Shown piece by piece: positions 28,384 through 37,335 of a stretch of DNA of 64,000 nt (the stretch's first letter is position 1; every line of letters begins with the position of its first letter). The stretch is from a gamma proteobacterium L18 (lineage in GTDB: Bacteria; Pseudomonadota; Gammaproteobacteria; Pseudomonadales; Pseudomonadaceae), in contig KI547164.1 of the NCBI GenBank assembly GCA_000497835.1, positions 324,161 through 388,160 of the forward strand. The letters run 5' to 3'. The position numbers were made by a program, and so were the translations under genes. The notes beneath the pieces were generated by a model, which worked only from the letters and a program-made list of their open reading frames with translations, did not search any database and was not told the origin of the DNA.

Positions 28384-29427
28384 TTAGTCCTCTCGCATGA
28401 ACTTTTCATACGCGTTTGCGTGATACGAGCACAGCCCTCCATTGTCCTGATCGTCCTGGTTCAAGCGTTCCTCGCACATTTCGCACTCATCATAATCCAG
28501 CTCAGCACCGCACCACAGACACTGCTGTTCGATAATCAGAAACGTGCTGTGACCGCACTGATCACAGCCCTCCAAAGTTGCTTCGTCACCATCTCTTGGG
28601 TCGAAGTCGTGGGCTCTTTCTAGCGCTTCTACCATCAGTGGAGCTATCAGAAACGACTCGCCACAGGCAATGCACGTGGCCATAAAACGGAGGTCATCAT
28701 TCATAACACCGTTGCCAGCATCTAGATCTTCCTGCGATGGCGCTAGGAGGATGGACGCACAGCTAGGGCATCTGCATTTCTCCAACCACGGCATCATTCC
28801 CTCGGGTACATCAGCTTCCGCCCAACCGTCATCACAGCGATTCTTGTTGTCGATGAAGAAGTTGTGATGGAGCAGCATGGTATGCCACGCATCGCCTAGA
28901 ATCCCTGCGGGTGACTCACTCAATTGTTCCTCGATAAAATCCTGGAGTACCGGAAACAGCTCCGCTACGAAGTCGGCCACTTCACCAAGCGTGTGTGCTG
29001 GATGAAGATGTTCCAAGTGGTTGCGACACTCCTGTAGCTTGTTCAGCACTCTCCAATCGACCTGGATATCAAAGGCTTCAAAGCGTTTCCTTATAGTTGC
29101 CACATCAATGGTCGTGGATTTGAATTTGCCTACAGGAATCCATTTGATCCCACCATTTCCATCAGAATGGGGCAGAACCTCCTGTGCGTTGAAAATCAAT
29201 GCCTCAGCGTCAGCAGGATCGTCAGCACAGGTCGTAATCTTGTATTTAAAAAGGAGCAGCACGCCTGCGAATAGGTTCCGGATAGCAGAAAGAGCTCGGG
29301 CTGGGTCACCACCGTCGCCAAGTACTCGGCAACGTTCGAAATCCTCGATGCCCAGCCGAATGGATGTCAGTGCGTTGTCGCGAAGTTTGGCCGGGTCGAA
29401 TCGAGATGCTGGACGCTGTGGCGCCAT
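28384..29427 (-). CDS. HEPN-like protein with C-terminal zinc ribbons
   Basis: 347 residues. The N-terminal helical domain contains ECRNHLEHLHP, with R135-x4-H140 as in catalytic HEPN RNases. The C-terminal third has serial Cys pairs: CRCPSC (218-223), CIAC (252-255), CDQC (288-291), CLWC (303-306) and CEMC (315-318), likely two or more zinc ribbons for nucleic-acid or protein binding. The start is the ATG at 29427, with AAGGAGTT upstream. It is monocistronic. I do not know a described system with this pairing; a defence RNase is a reasonable inference only. Confidence 0.7.
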   Translation of the reverse strand: MAPQRPASRFDPAKLRDNALTSIRLGIEDFERCRVLGDGGDPARALSAIRNLFAGVLLLFKYKITTCADDPADAEALIFNAQEVLPHSDGNGGIKWIPVGKFKSTTIDVATIRKRFEAFDIQVDWRVLNKLQECRNHLEHLHPAHTLGEVADFVAELFPVLQDFIEEQLSESPAGILGDAWHTMLLHHNFFIDNKNRCDDGWAEADVPEGMMPWLEKCRCPSCASILLAPSQEDLDAGNGVMNDDLRFMATCIACGESFLIAPLMVEALERAHDFDPRDGDEATLEGCDQCGHSTFLIIEQQCLWCGAELDYDECEMCEERLNQDDQDNGGLCSYHANAYEKFMRED

Positions 29428-29651
29428 GTTGAACTCCTTTCCGTAATCAATCCAAAGATCCTATCGCAACGGCCCAAGGGCCCCAAGAGTGAGCGCGCCC
29501 AGTACGTTAATACACCTCATTCAGTGCGCCAAAGGCATTCAGCCCCAAGGGGGATGGCGGCTGATCCCGAGTTGCCTAAAAAGCGGACTTGCAGTCGCTA
29601 CCCCCGCCAATGATTGTGCGTCTGCCACTGGACGGGTCATGTGGAGTGGTA

Positions 29652-31108
29652 TCAGGGCTGCTGTGAGAACCGATCAATGATCTTGAAGATTACCTCCATG
29701 AGCGTTTCCCGCCCCTGCGAGGATGTCATGAGTTTGGGATTCGAAAGTTTTTTCAGTTCCGCATCGGTTGGCCGAAAACCAGCCTTCACTACAGAGTTTT
29801 TCGATCCAATGAGGCGATCGCTGATCGCCTTTGCAGCTCCCCCACTGGCGCCGACAGGTATGACGAATGCCGGGGTTTCTACTGCAAGTTCAAACTCCTC
29901 CAGGGCGCCACTGGCTTCGACCAAGGTGTCGTTCTCAAGCTTGGCCCCCCCAAGAAAATGACGATCCCCGCTTGCCTAGCCATTTCAGACCGAAGGGCCG
30001 CCCATTGGGCTTCATTAGGTGGCTTGCCAGCGAGGGGCTGAGGGAAGGGTCGAGCAATCAGCCTGCGTTCCATGTTCCATTCCCCGGCATCACGCAGCGC
30101 TGCCAGAAATCCCGATAAGGAAGCGGATCCAACCAGCAGGCCTGCCCCAGTCACCAAGTCGCGGCCTGTTTGCCCTATCTTGTTGCCAACTGACTCGGCC
30201 AACGCATGCATCTCGACATTCTGTGGCCCGCCATGCTCTAGGGGCCAGCTGCCACTCACCCAGATTCGTCTAGCTGCCACCTGCCGCTCTACTTTACGGA
30301 GAAGCTGCGGTATCTCTTCGTAGCTGTCTACCTCCACCGCTATCAGCCCATAGCGCTTCAGGTCAGCCGCCCACAATTTATGCTGGCTCAGCCGAGCTTT
30401 ATATTCCGCAGCGTTAGCAAACTCTTTTCGTTGAGGCGGCTTCACTATCGCGAAGTGCTCGGGGGGCTCATCAAGAAAGCTTTCCCTGATCAGGGAAAGT
30501 ACGTGTCTGACATTGGGATCCGTGAAACTGATACCGATGAAAAGCATAGACATGCTGGTCAGATGGGCTTCGAACAGCGGGAGATACGCTCGACGTGTTT
30601 TCCGGAACAGCTCGTAGTGGTCTGTAGAAATCACGATGTCGTCTGTCCGCTCAACCGACCCATGCATCTTGTACAGTCGCGTCGCACCAGGCAGAGGTTT
30701 TTGCGATAGCCCCTTGGCTGACGATACCGGATCAATGGGGCGATTAATCTCCCGAAATGCCCGCTCCACCAACAAATCGTAGTTAGTCGTCCAGATGTGC
30801 TTGACGGGCAATTGCGCGATCACGCGCACTGCTTCCGGGATCTCCTTTTCGGGGAGTATCTCCTTTCGGATAATGTCCCTAACCCGGTTTTCTCCGTGTG
30901 CACCAATAGCCCACTGAGCAAGCGCTGCCAGATCGTGGACATCCTTGGAGCTCACGCCGAGCTGTGTTCCGATGTCCCGAAGCAGGGTCGACCACCCTGG
31001 GTAACCAGCGGCCATCGACACACCAGCTCCTACGAATATGGCGCCGTTTCCTTCATGAATGGATTTGGGAAACTCGCTCAAAAAGCGGGCCTTGGGTGAC
31101 TGGGTCAT
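29652..31108 (-). CDS. thsA: Thoeris ThsA, SIR2-SLOG NADase, frameshifted in this sequence
   Basis: ThsA is the NAD+-degrading effector of Thoeris; its SLOG domain senses a cyclic ADP-ribose isomer made by the TIR partner. From the ATG at 31108: FVGAGVS (25-31), catalytic N109 (WTTNYD) and H149 (YKMHGSVE), then the SLOG domain with VSGSWP, LVTGAGLLVGSASLSG and IVIFLGG. After that Gly pair the frame runs off to a stop at 29879. The other frame continues AKLENDTLVEASGALEEFEL to the expected end at 29652. The switch is at a run of seven G (minus strand; 29945-29951); eight restores the protein. Either inactivation or a homopolymer error. Confidence 0.88.
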
Positions 31109-31157
31109 GCGATCAAATCCCTGTGACTGGTGCGATACGGTAGATGACGAAATGAGC

Positions 31158-31655
31158 CTAGCCCCGGTATGCCTTACGGACTTGGATCGCGTTCTCAATC
31201 CATGACTCGATGTTTTGCTGGATTGATGCGTACACGGCTTTGCTATCCGCCCCTGGCGGATTGATGAGCTTGACTTGGGATGACAGTTTTTGCTGACCCA
31301 ACGTGATTAGGCTGAAAGGGTCTGCTCCGAGGAGCGAAGGGCTCTGTTTTTCGTCAAGCAATGAATGTATCCGGATCCCCAGAACCCCCTTGCCCGCGTT
31401 CCAGCCTTTAATGATCTCCTGTCTGACCCATGGACGCTGTGAGGTCTGAGTGCCCACAAGGACGACCACGCAGGTCTTGTCCTGCATGTTTTCATCGATC
31501 CAGCGCTCAACCGCCGCGCTGCCTTTGCGTTTGACCTCTTCCCAAGCATTAGGGGTGTACAGCTTTTGCCCGTTCAACGCCCCCATGTTCCGCACTTGCT
31601 GAGTGCGCCAGCAATCATTATCAAAGTGAAAACTGAAGAAAACGTTTCTAGCCAT
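31158..31655 (-). CDS. thsB: Thoeris ThsB, TIR-domain cyclase
   Basis: 165 residues, one TIR-like domain (DUF1863/MTH538 class): NVFFSFHFDNDCWRTQQVRN at the start, VVVLVGTQTSQRPWVRQEIIKGW in the middle with the likely catalytic Glu in RQEI. ThsB senses phage infection and makes the signal that activates ThsA. The ATG at 31655 has a strong AGGAGGAG. It lies 49 bases upstream of thsA and 42 bases downstream of a second TIR gene, all one leftward operon. Confidence 0.9.
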   Translation of the reverse strand: MARNVFFSFHFDNDCWRTQQVRNMGALNGQKLYTPNAWEEVKRKGSAAVERWIDENMQDKTCVVVLVGTQTSQRPWVRQEIIKGWNAGKGVLGIRIHSLLDEKQSPSLLGADPFSLITLGQQKLSSQVKLINPPGADSKAVYASIQQNIESWIENAIQVRKAYRG

Positions 31656-31697
31656 GGTCTACTCCTCCTGGATATTTTCGATATGGCGCAGCGGCGG

Positions 31698-32540
31698 CTA
31701 CCTATCTCTATAGGTGGCCGTACGAGCTTTCTTGAATTCATTTGCGAGGTTCGTCGTTTCGTACAGGTTGTCCAATGCAGCCAAGCCCCGACTCGACAGC
31801 TCGGTATACCACTGCCTCAGACTGTCGCCACTCACCTTGGGTAGGTGTTTATTGAAAGCTTTGTAGGCCATCGCCATGTCAGCACGAGCAATGGTCTTAA
31901 TGCGCCGCTCTTGAATGCTATCCAGAGCGATCCCCGACTCATTCGATACCCGCTTCGGGATGCGCTGCTCTGCGAACTGGCTGAACTGAAGTTCCGAGTA
32001 AATCCAGGGGGAGAAGGTGCGATCAAAGCTGTCGTAATTCTTCAAAGGGGCGGAATTGCTGGTGTTCAAAAAGATGAAGGTTTCGGTGCGATCGATCATC
32101 GCTTGAAGGGCGCCCACCAGCATCATGTGTACGTTCACGGACACCTGAGTGGCTTTTTTGTAGTCGTAATGAGTGATGCCGTTTACGCGCTCAGGGTTGG
32201 AGTACTGCTGATTCAGGTCGTCTACCAGGTTCTGGAAGTACCCCCAAACACATGAATCGACGAAGACGCTCAACCCCTTCTTTTGAAGCAAAACCGCTAG
32301 CCTGATGGCATCGGCTTCATCAGCGTGCGAGTGGGAAAGGAAGATGTGTGCGTCTTGCGAGGGGAAAAGGTGCTGGGCTATTTTCTCCGCATCAATGACG
32401 TCTTTTCCCTTCACCTGTCCGACAAGGTAAGTCGACAAATCTTGGTACTGACCCTTCGCCTGGTTTTTGAAGCGAGTGACGTCTGAGTCGAGCACTGTGC
32501 CCAAAGGAAGGTATTCGTTGATCTCGAAGCCTAAATACAT
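31698..32540 (-). CDS. Second TIR-domain protein of the Thoeris operon
   Basis: 280 residues. An N-terminal 60-residue extension is followed by a TIR domain: HIFLSHSHADEADAIRLAVLLQKKGLSVFVDS, FIFLNTSNSA and the candidate catalytic Glu in WIYSELQFSQ. A helical C-terminal tail follows. It is first in the leftward operon TIR-thsB-thsA. Thoeris loci often carry several ThsB variants thought to widen phage recognition, so this is probably a second ThsB. An independent TIR effector is the alternative. Confidence 0.85.
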   Translation of the reverse strand: MYLGFEINEYLPLGTVLDSDVTRFKNQAKGQYQDLSTYLVGQVKGKDVIDAEKIAQHLFPSQDAHIFLSHSHADEADAIRLAVLLQKKGLSVFVDSCVWGYFQNLVDDLNQQYSNPERVNGITHYDYKKATQVSVNVHMMLVGALQAMIDRTETFIFLNTSNSAPLKNYDSFDRTFSPWIYSELQFSQFAEQRIPKRVSNESGIALDSIQERRIKTIARADMAMAYKAFNKHLPKVSGDSLRQWYTELSSRGLAALDNLYETTNLANEFKKARTATYRDR

Positions 32541-33385
32541 GAGCGATGTCCTTGCTCGGCGGTAGTGAATGATTGCGGAGATTTATATCGGTTCCCGTAG
32601 GCTCGGTTCGCCTTGCGCGTGGCTGTCGAAGAAAATGCCAAAAGCATGCCATTCACTTTCGATTCGGCCACATGCTAAACACATACAGTACACGCTGGCA
32701 TCATGATATTACAGCTCGGGGGCATTTTGCGTCACGCAGGCAGCTGGGTGCAGCCCTTGTACAGCCGTGGATTGGCTGCGCATCCGCAAGCGCTTGCCTG
32801 ATCCCAATTTCAGTCCGGCTATACTTTTTTCGGCTTATGCATGGTCGACCAGAAACGACCTCCCGCTGCGCGCAACCATTTATGCTGAACGCTTTCAGAA
32901 TGGGGAGAGGAGAGGGCCTGTCTTTAGCAGGCGGGACGGTCTAGCTATGTTGAGAACTGCTAGGGAGGGCCTGCAGACGCGTTGCCAATTTTTCAGCCCG
33001 ACGACCGTTCGTCTGCAATCCTGAAAATAATCGACCCCCACCCCCTTGAAAAATTTTAAAGACTACGGAGTTTATATATTTGAGGGCAAAGAAAAAGCAG
33101 CGGCGTCCCAGCCGGCTCTATGTGTCAGATCCTCCACGGTTTGTCTTCCGTTGTGCTCTGCTTTTGCGGTTCAAGATTTCGAACCTTGCACACGGTTCTG
33201 GTAGTGACTATGCCCTTTAGGGCAGGGGGGGAGGTCGCGCTCCTTTTGCATCCGAAGGATGCTGCTTCGATTTTGATCACAAACAGAAAATGCTTTGATT
33301 GACGGGATAATTCCGTCTGAAATTGTGCCCGTGTCAGACAACGCCGCCACGGAGCCCTGAAGCGCGTTGTAAAGGAGTTGTGTGC
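32541..33385. other. Gene-poor stretch upstream of the Thoeris operon
   Basis: 845 bases. The first part should hold the Thoeris promoter. A plus-strand frame at 32767-33024 contains a protein-like piece (FSAYAWSTRNDLPLRATIYA) without a good start and may be a gene fragment. The rest has AT-rich sequence and a run of seven G near 33225; I see no complete gene. Confidence 0.4.
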
Positions 33386-33565
33386 TCAGTCGCGTGTCTT
33401 GGGTGGATATACGGCGATCGCTTGCTGAATGGCCTCCGCCACCGTCTCAAGGGCATCATTTAGTCGACTGTCCTCTCTCGTGTCGCCTGTAGCCGCCTTG
33501 AAGCTTTCGCAGTGCCGCAGGAGCGCTTCGCAGTCGTTGATATTCAGGTCGAGTTCGATCAGCAT
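33386..33565 (-). CDS. Small acidic protein, 59 residues
   Basis: A short frame from the ATG at 33565 to the TGA at 33386: MLIELDLNINDCEALLRHCE, then a Thr/Asp-rich turn and LNDALETVAEAIQQAIAVYP. The amphipathic helix pattern and clean Met start look real. Similar small proteins occur in Pseudomonas accessory elements as far as I recall; function unknown. Confidence 0.55.
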   Translation of the reverse strand: MLIELDLNINDCEALLRHCESFKAATGDTREDSRLNDALETVAEAIQQAIAVYPPKTRD

Positions 33566-33628
33566 TATTCGCTCTTTAAGTGTTAATTGGATGCTGCTAC
33601 CCCAGCATTTTGATGCCTGCGTGAGGCC

Positions 33629-33979
33629 ATGAGTACGTTCTCAATTGAACAACAGGTTTGGGCCATGGCTTACTCAGCTCACGGCCAGGGGCTGCGCGGC
33701 ATGCTTGAAGCGATTCTCTCAACGTACCGACGTCGCCCTGGTTTAGAAGATGCCGTGCGCATCCATCAGAGCATCGTGGGGCATGGAGCCTATGCCGCGC
33801 TAGTGGGGGCTTTGAAGTCGACTCTGCCGCACGGCTTTCACGAGCTGTCGGGATGTGTGGAAATCAGGGTGCCACTGCACTGGCATCTCATCGGCCATCT
33901 GCGAAGATCGCTGATTGATGGTGGCCATGCGAGCGATACACTGAGGGATCATCATTTTGCAGGCGACCTGGGGCTGTGA
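33629..33979 (+). CDS. Hypothetical protein, 116 residues (uncertain strand)
   Basis: From the ATG at 33629: VWAMAYSAHGQGLRGMLEAIL, then LEDAVRIHQSIVGHGAYAALVG. The first 70 residues look protein-like. The last 40 overlap a minus-strand frame at 33800-34159 that also looks plausible (KTRSCYELLSEALGFAGNHG), so at least one is a shadow or a fragment. No family recognised. Confidence 0.35.
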   Translation: MSTFSIEQQVWAMAYSAHGQGLRGMLEAILSTYRRRPGLEDAVRIHQSIVGHGAYAALVGALKSTLPHGFHELSGCVEIRVPLHWHLIGHLRRSLIDGGHASDTLRDHHFAGDLGL

Positions 33980-34159
33980 CACACGGATCTCTCCGTGGTT
34001 ACCAGCGAAGCCTAGGGCCTCAGAAAGCAACTCATAGCAGCTTCTTGTCTTCAGCCTGCTGCCACCGGCAGCCAGACCGAACGACAGACGTTTCCGTTTC
34101 ACTTCGTTGGCTGGCACGAAGTCGTCTTGTGTAGAGATGCCGCTATCGCCTTGGGCCAA
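33800..34159 (-). CDS. Hypothetical protein, 119 residues (alternative to the overlapping plus-strand frame)
   Basis: The middle reads RLSFGLAAGGSRLKTRSCYE and continues LLSEALGFAGNHGEIRV. Soluble; no family recognised. It overlaps the previous entry by 180 bases in opposite orientation; I cannot decide between them from composition. Confidence 0.35.
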   Translation of the reverse strand: MAQGDSGISTQDDFVPANEVKRKRLSFGLAAGGSRLKTRSCYELLSEALGFAGNHGEIRVSQPQVACKMMIPQCIARMATINQRSSQMADEMPVQWHPDFHTSRQLVKAVRQSRLQSPH

Positions 34160-34287
34160 CCCCCTTCAGCCCAGCGCTCTGGCCCATGGCCTATGTCATC
34201 AGCGATTTGAAGGTAGGCACCCTAGAATGGGGGGGCTTCGAACTGCTGAGCCACGGCGGATTTTCTACCCCCCACTTTAGATGGAGG

Positions 34288-34899
34288 TCACCTCAGGTAC
34301 ATCTTTTGAGTTCGAAGCATCGCGATCTGGAACGCGTCGCCGTAAATGCCATTCGTCTCCAGTACTACCTTGTCCTTGGAAGTGCTGCGGATGTCGTAGC
34401 GTTGAGACTGCGCCAGTTCAAGCTTAGGCCCAAGATCCATGCCTGGCATTGTGCCGAATGCATTGAGTGCTTGTGCTGATACGGTACGGCTGCCCAAGGT
34501 GGTGCTGGTGAGCGGTGCTTGGGCATGCTCCAGCTTGATCACCAACTCATCATCGGTGGCCTGCCACTCACCATTCCCGTCGAATGCGTACACCGCCTTA
34601 AAAGACGTGCCGGGCTTTGTGCTGACAGATTGCATTTCCCCAGTCAGCCTGTATGTCTTGTTTGAGAAATATTGAATAGTCCCCTTGAACCGAAAGACGC
34701 AGTCACGATCCGGGTATTCAAACTCCTCGTACCAATTCCCCAGTAGCGCAGGGTTGACGCCGTCCTGAGATTTCGGGGGCATAGTGTAAGGCAAAAAAAG
34801 CCCTACTATGGATGCGACTTGGGATGCCCAAGTTATAGCGCCCGCTACCAGCAAGCCGCAGCCCACCCATATTTTTCTATGTTGCTTAAACCAGTTCAT
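34288..34899 (-). CDS. Membrane-anchored hypothetical protein, 203 residues
   Basis: N-terminal basic residues then one hydrophobic segment (IWVGCGLLVAGAITWASQVASI, about 10-36), so a signal anchor with the rest in the periplasm. The body is beta-rich (CVFRFKGTIQYFSNKTYRLTGEM; YAFDGNGEWQATDDELVIKLEH), somewhat like lipocalin/META-type folds. The start is the ATG at 34899. No neighbours in an operon; function unknown. Confidence 0.65.
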   Translation of the reverse strand: MNWFKQHRKIWVGCGLLVAGAITWASQVASIVGLFLPYTMPPKSQDGVNPALLGNWYEEFEYPDRDCVFRFKGTIQYFSNKTYRLTGEMQSVSTKPGTSFKAVYAFDGNGEWQATDDELVIKLEHAQAPLTSTTLGSRTVSAQALNAFGTMPGMDLGPKLELAQSQRYDIRSTSKDKVVLETNGIYGDAFQIAMLRTQKMYLR

Positions 34900-35150
34900 T
34901 GCGTTGCCTTTCGTAATCGTCCGGTAAGCCGTCTCGACCGCTATCTCCTAGGGGCAGAGCGGACTGTGCGGCGGATTGTGCAGCGCCACAGGCACTTTGA
35001 CGAGGAAATAGCGGTCGTCCGGGGTAGTGGAATTCGCCCACTTACTCAGGTGGACGCTTCCAGCGGCAAACGTTTCTGACCTGGGTTGGGCAATGCGAAG
35101 CGATTTGATGATCCTGAGCCTCACTACCAAGCGTAACTAGCTTTTGTCTG

Positions 35151-35177
35151 CGCCTGCCTTGAGGGCAGGCACCACAA
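35151..35177. repeat. Hairpin repeat, copy 1
   Basis: GCCTGCC-TTGA-GGGCAGGC stem followed by ACCACAA. It shares CAGGCACCACAA with copy 2 at 35364-35390. Confidence 0.6.
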
Positions 35178-35205
35178 AGGATTGCATCGCGATGAAGGGT
35201 GATTG

Positions 35206-35334
35206 CTAATCGCCGTTTGAGTCGACTTTGCCTACCATAACGACGTTCCAGTGAGCTTCATCACCAAGCTTGACCAGCTTTGGGTGGCTAAAGCCAGGTG
35301 AGGGCTCATCCCACGCTGGATTTTCGGGATTATT
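35206..35334 (-). pseudogene. C-terminal gene fragment, 42 codons
   Basis: Opens after a stop with no start codon and reads NNPENPAWDEPSPGFSHPKL, then VKLGDEAHWNVVMVGKVDSNGD to a TAG. The sequence is strongly protein-like. It lies exactly between the two hairpin repeats. Confidence 0.4.
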
Positions 35335-35363
35335 TCAAATTATGGCTCAGCAATAATTTGCGG

Positions 35364-35390
35364 GTGCCTGCCTGAGGTCAGGCACCACAA
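35364..35390. repeat. Hairpin repeat, copy 2
   Basis: GTGCCTG-CCTGAGGT-CAGGCAC stem followed by CACAA; partner of 35151-35177, same orientation. Confidence 0.6.
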
Positions 35391-35518
35391 TGAGGACGCC
35401 TCGCTAGTAAGAACGGGTGCTGATCGCGGTTTTCGGCTCAGGTTTTATCCGGTTTTCCGACCAGATGCGCTTTTTCAAGTAGGCGATTGCAAATGTCTGG
35501 CAGCCTAGTGATCCGGCG

Positions 35519-36274
35519 ATGGAAGAGGCGCTGTACGAGACGACGATCTTGCGCCAGTTTTCCGGTCTGAGCCTGGAGCGAATCCCAGACGAAACCACCA
35601 TTCTCAGCTTCCGTCGCCTGCTGGAAAAACGCGAGTTGGCCACTGGCATTCTCGGCGTGATCAATGGCTATCTGGGCGACCGTGGCTTGTCACTGCGACA
35701 AGGCACCATCGTCGATGCCACGCTGATTCATGCGCCCACTTCGACCAAGAACAAGGACAGTAAACGCGACCCGGAAATGCACCAAACGAAGAAGGGCAAT
35801 CAGTATTACTTCGGCGCCAAAGCGCACATTGGTGTCGACGATGACTCGGGGCTGGTGCACAGCGTGGTGGTCACTGCGGCCAACGTGGCGGACGTGACCC
35901 AAGTCGACAAATTGCTTCACGGTGCTGAGAACGTGGTCTGCGCCGATGCAGGCTATACCGGCGTCGAGAAGCGCAAAGAACATGCTGGACGCGAAGTCAT
36001 CTGGCAGGTTGCGGCCCGGCGCAGCACCTACAAGAAGCACGGAAAACGCAGCGTGTTGTACAAAGCGATACGCAAGATCGAAAGAGCCAAGGCTCAGGTT
36101 CGTTCTAAGGTTGAGCATCCATTTCGAGTGATCAAACGCCAGTTTGGCTATACGAAAGTGCGCTTTCGAGGATTGGTGAAAAATACGGCTCAGATGGTGA
36201 CGTTGTTCGTCCTGTCGAACCTGTGGATGGCACGTCGACATTTGCTCTCCGACGCGGGAGAGGTGCGCCCGTAA
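35519..36274 (+). pseudogene. 5'-truncated IS5-family transposase
   Basis: 251 codons from an internal Met (MEEALYETTILRQFSGLS) to the normal C-terminus (NLWMARRHLLSDAGEVRP). DDE motifs GTIVDATLIHAP, CADAGYTGVEK and the KVEHPFRVIK region are intact. Upstream the frame continues only through QPSDPA and meets a TAG before the N-terminal 70 or so residues of the family, which no longer match. It differs clearly from the copy at 15496-16407, so these are two separate insertions. Confidence 0.85.
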
Positions 36275-36498
36275 TGAGGAAAATAGCCGCTGCAAGGCGC
36301 TTGCTGCGGAAAAAATGGTTGAAATAAGCGGCAGACTTGATCGATTTTGAACGGCTGCCGTTTTTTGAAATCGCCATGGCTCAGCAGTTGAGAAATAGCT
36401 GCCTACTTCAGAGCATCCTTAGGTCTGCCGCTTGAAAATGTTGCTTGTGGACAGGCCTCGGTGCGTGTCTCCGAAGCCTGACCCATGGCTGCCCGGCG

Positions 36499-36882
36499 CT
36501 ATTTCGTGGAGGGGGTGTACGGTGAGAAGTCCCGCACGTCTAACTCATTGAGCTGATAGTACTTTTCATTGGCTTTGAGGGCAGGTAGAAGCTGGCAGAC
36601 AACGTATGGATTGCCGTAGAAAGTGTTTCTACTATGGATGTTAAAAATATATTCGTCACCGAGATAATGTTGATGCTCTAGCTGAAGGTACTCAAGGCTG
36701 CCAGGCGCTTCCCCATTTTTTTCTGCGATTTCGATCACCAAGTTGCGCAGGTTATCATGATCTTTTGTGACCACTTCCACGGAGATTTTTTTCTGGCGAT
36801 GCTGATCACTGCTGAAGCCGCCGCCTGAACTGGCAGAGCCGATTCGGTTAAAGGTGATATGAGCAAGCAGTACGACTTCCAT
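36499..36882 (-). CDS. Hypothetical protein, 127 residues
   Basis: The ATG at 36882 has GAGG 8 bases upstream and starts MEVVLLAHITFNRIGSASSG. The middle is KKISVEVVTKDHDNLRNLVIE, and the end contains a Tyr-rich strand set (NTFYGNPYVVCQLLPALKAN). It is soluble and compact, with no recognised domain. The frame extends upstream to 37059 but without a comparable start. Confidence 0.6.
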   Translation of the reverse strand: MEVVLLAHITFNRIGSASSGGGFSSDQHRQKKISVEVVTKDHDNLRNLVIEIAEKNGEAPGSLEYLQLEHQHYLGDEYIFNIHSRNTFYGNPYVVCQLLPALKANEKYYQLNELDVRDFSPYTPSTK

Positions 36883-37335
36883 GGTTCGACCTCGTGATTG
36901 CGGAGCTTTCTTGATACCAGAGATTAGCCACGGGTGCGAGGTGCAAAAATTGCCTACCCGGCTGGCGTCGCTCGGGCACGCCTCCTCATGATCTCCAAGT
37001 GATGCTAGGTTTTGGTGCCGATACTGAACTGACTTAATTGCCGAGATGCCACAGACCAAGTTTGAGTCCTCGTGAACTGTTACCTGTGCTGGGCTTGTGT
37101 CCCTTTAGAAGTGGGTCAGTCCTGCATCGGCATGTAGGTCGCGATCCGCCCCAACAGGTGATATCAGCCTTGGCAGAGTCCGGTGGAATTTTGCCGGCAC
37201 CGCTTGTATCACACAGTGAAAACGTGAATCCCTGGATATGATCACGCCAACCTGCAAAGCCATCACCGTCAACCTAGGCGGATTTGATCGGCGGTGAGTG
37301 GGGCTCAAGGCGCTTTCCAAAGATGGGGCCGATGA
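36883..37335. other. Gene-poor stretch
   Basis: 453 bases between the hypothetical gene and the HAD gene end. I see only short, broken frames and no hairpin terminator or repeat. Confidence 0.4.

Larger units (their letters stand above)
34900..35518. other. Gene-poor stretch with paired hairpin repeats
   Basis: 619 bases. It contains two related hairpins (35151-35177 and 35364-35390) around a 43-codon minus-strand fragment, and the damaged 5' end of an IS5-family copy from about 35480. Confidence 0.5.

Noticed and set aside
32573-33024. Plus-strand frames upstream of the Thoeris operon
   Set aside because: Two frames compete and neither has a convincing start; mentioned only as a possible fragment.
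35519-36274. Recent IS transposition as cause of pncA loss
   Set aside because: Both IS5-family copies lie deep inside the island, are decayed, and do not touch the pncA junctions.
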